From contig NZ_CP088261.1 of NCBI RefSeq assembly GCF_021117345.1, positions 62,001-126,000 of the forward strand: a stretch of DNA of 64,000 nt, read 5' to 3'. The first letter of the stretch is position 1; every line of letters starts with the position of its first letter. The notes beneath the pieces are model-generated. The model did not search any database. It was not told the origin of the DNA and saw only the letters and a list, made by a program, of their open reading frames with translations. Source of the DNA: Microbacterium sp. cx-55. GTDB lineage: Bacteria > Actinomycetota > Actinomycetes > Actinomycetales > Microbacteriaceae. Positions 62,892 to 64,000 of the stretch are shown in pieces. Both the position numbers and the translations under genes were made by a program.

Positions 62892-63395
62892 TCAGCGCGC
62901 GACGCCCGCGAGCGAGCCGGTGGTCTGGGTCGACGGGTCGCCGATGAAGCACGACACGATGCGGTCGCTGCCCTCGTCCCAGCTCTGCTGCGTGGGGGCG
63001 TAGTACGAGAAGTCGAGGAGGGATTCCTCGTAGGACAGGCCGACGAACGTCGGGAACTCGTTGTAGCAGCCCTCTTCGGCGGCCGCGTAGACGGCTTCCT
63101 GATCCCATTCCCCATCCGGAATGGAGAAGTCGTAGTAGACCTCGTAGTCGTGCGGCTGGTCGCACGGCACGACGTTCACGTCGGTGACCTCTTCGGCGTC
63201 GGTGGTGTCGGACATGCAGTCACCGACCGAGAGGGTGAACACGTTGATCTCGCCGCTGCCGGTCACCTCGCCGCTCTCGGCGTCGCGCGTCGCCTGCGGC
63301 TTCGCCCCGACGAGGTCGGCGATCTGAGCGCATCCGCCCAGCAGGCCGATCGACGCAACCAGAAGGGTGACGGGGACAATACGGGGCACACGCAT
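62892..63395 (-). CDS. Septum-formation-type lipoprotein
   Basis: 167 residues. Lipobox LLGGC (Cys22) after MRVPRIVPVTLLVASIG, then a small domain with four Cys (VGDCMSDT, VVPCDQPHDYEVYYDF, EGCYNEFPTFVG, IVSCFIGDP), the septum-formation (PF13845) pattern. Extracytoplasmic. Starts at ATG 63395, divergent from the second binding-protein gene. Confidence 0.85.
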   Translation of the reverse strand: MRVPRIVPVTLLVASIGLLGGCAQIADLVGAKPQATRDAESGEVTGSGEINVFTLSVGDCMSDTTDAEEVTDVNVVPCDQPHDYEVYYDFSIPDGEWDQEAVYAAAEEGCYNEFPTFVGLSYEESLLDFSYYAPTQQSWDEGSDRIVSCFIGDPSTQTTGSLAGVAR

Positions 63396-63553
63396 CAGAG
63401 ACTCGCTTTCGTGGGCGTCGGACGCGCGGGGGATGGCATCCGAGGCATATGTCTGGGGAAGGCTGGAACGCGAACCCACCCTAGCGTTCTGATGAATCCG
63501 GTGCGAAAGCGATTGACAGCACCTGTGAACAATCGGAAGAACTCGTTCGCGTG

Positions 63554-63608
63554 TTAACTGCGCCGAAACACGAGCGCCAGTGTTCGTGAAATCTACATCG
63601 CCTAGCGT
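63554..63608. promoter_or_regulatory. GlnR-like box and promoter of the second binding-protein gene
   Basis: TTAAC-TGCGCC-GAAAC (63554-63569) approximates GTnAC-n6-GAAAC. Farther on, TTCGTGAAA...GCCTAGCGT (63583-63608) closely repeats the 26-bp promoter segment in front of allB, with -10-like TAGCGT. The rest of the 340-bp gap shows no gene. Confidence 0.55.
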
Positions 63609-63736
63609 CAGACGGGTCGCGCCCCTCGAGCTCGCGACGCGGCAGAACACCCGGCACCCGGACACTCACCGCGACGACGCCCGAGACGCACACCACCCAC
63701 CCGAATGCACCACCCGACAAACGGGAGACACAGCAT

Positions 63737-64000
63737 ATGTCCCGCTTTTCCACGCGCCGCGCCCGCGTCGCCGCATCCCTGGCAGCCATTGCCGTATCCG
63801 CTCTCGCCCTCTCCGCCTGCGCTGGCGGTGGCGGGTCGACCGAGTCCGCGTCATCCGGGAGCGGCGAGTCCGCCGGTTTCGGCGACATCACGCTCCAGCT
63901 CAGCTGGATCAAGAACGAAGAGTTCGCCGGCGAGTACTTCGCCGACAGCAAGGGCTACTACACCGAGGCCGGCTTCGACTCGGTGAACCTGGTGCCCGGC
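63737..64000 (+). CDS. NMT1/THI5-type ABC substrate-binding lipoprotein, second copy (3' end cut by window)
   Basis: 88 codons visible. Lipobox ALSAC after RRARVAASLAAIAVSAL; mature start FGDITLQLSWIKNEEFAGEYFAD is nearly identical to the protein at 60209, then diverges slightly (SKGYYTEAGFDSVNLVPG). Transporter subunits probably follow outside the window. ATG at 63737 with GGGAGA upstream. Confidence 0.88.
   Translation, partial: MSRFSTRRARVAASLAAIAVSALALSACAGGGGSTESASSGSGESAGFGDITLQLSWIKNEEFAGEYFADSKGYYTEAGFDSVNLVPG

Overview
The window is high-GC, densely packed actinobacterial DNA. GTG starts are common, ATGA/GTGA stop-start overlaps are frequent, and several promoters look leaderless. 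Gene content and codon use point to Microbacteriaceae, most likely Microbacterium or a close relative; this is inferred from style and families, not from a marker gene. I saw no rRNA, tRNA or CRISPR array.

Layout. 1-16.4 kb is core-like: a peptide-type ABC binding lipoprotein (cut by the window start), a DUF1684 protein, purA with a lactonase-family propeller protein, an AI-2E-type permease, chorismate mutase, a GntR-ATPase-permease operon with its own operator, a glycine betaine/proline ABC system (ATPase, permease, binding protein), a tandem pair of paralogous unknown proteins, a small membrane protein and purL.

16571-28349 is an accessory block with the marks of a Tn7-like (TnsA-type) transposon remnant: ends starting TGTCGGG, a 5-bp direct flank AGAGG on both sides, 21-bp-spaced repeats at the right end, and a frameshifted tnsA-like gene reading inward from that end. 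Its cargo is an SRPBCC-type/hydrolase pair, a GerW-like/LtrA pair, a large SARP/AfsR-type regulator followed by three small membrane-protein genes, and a large PD-(D/E)XK nuclease-like protein made after a membrane-anchored partner. Base composition looks lower in GC than the flanks. No tnsB or tnsC is visible.

28.4-51.2 kb returns to core-like DNA: ArsR with a double AHSA1 protein, a DEAD-box helicase, SufS/SufU, an APC permease, an AarF/UbiB kinase, a PadR regulator, a three-gene cluster resembling type VII secretion accessory genes, an M20 hydrolase, a GH13 alpha-glucosidase, apt, an alcohol dehydrogenase with a MerR regulator, and a DUF222/HNH protein whose start codon lies in a perfect inverted repeat. 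Several intergenic gaps carry palindromic repeats.

51.3-64 kb is a purine/ureide nitrogen-salvage region: uraH and uraD diverge from allB, a formamidase-like gene, an AtzH-amidase fusion, a pucG-like aminotransferase, allC, an adenosine deaminase, an NMT1-type binding protein and a TRZ/ATZ-type deaminase. A second, closely similar NMT1-type binding protein starts at the window end. Together they can take hydroxyisourate through allantoin and allantoate to ureidoglycine products and ammonia. Three gaps carry GlnR-like boxes (GTnAC-n6-GAAAC), suggesting control by nitrogen status.
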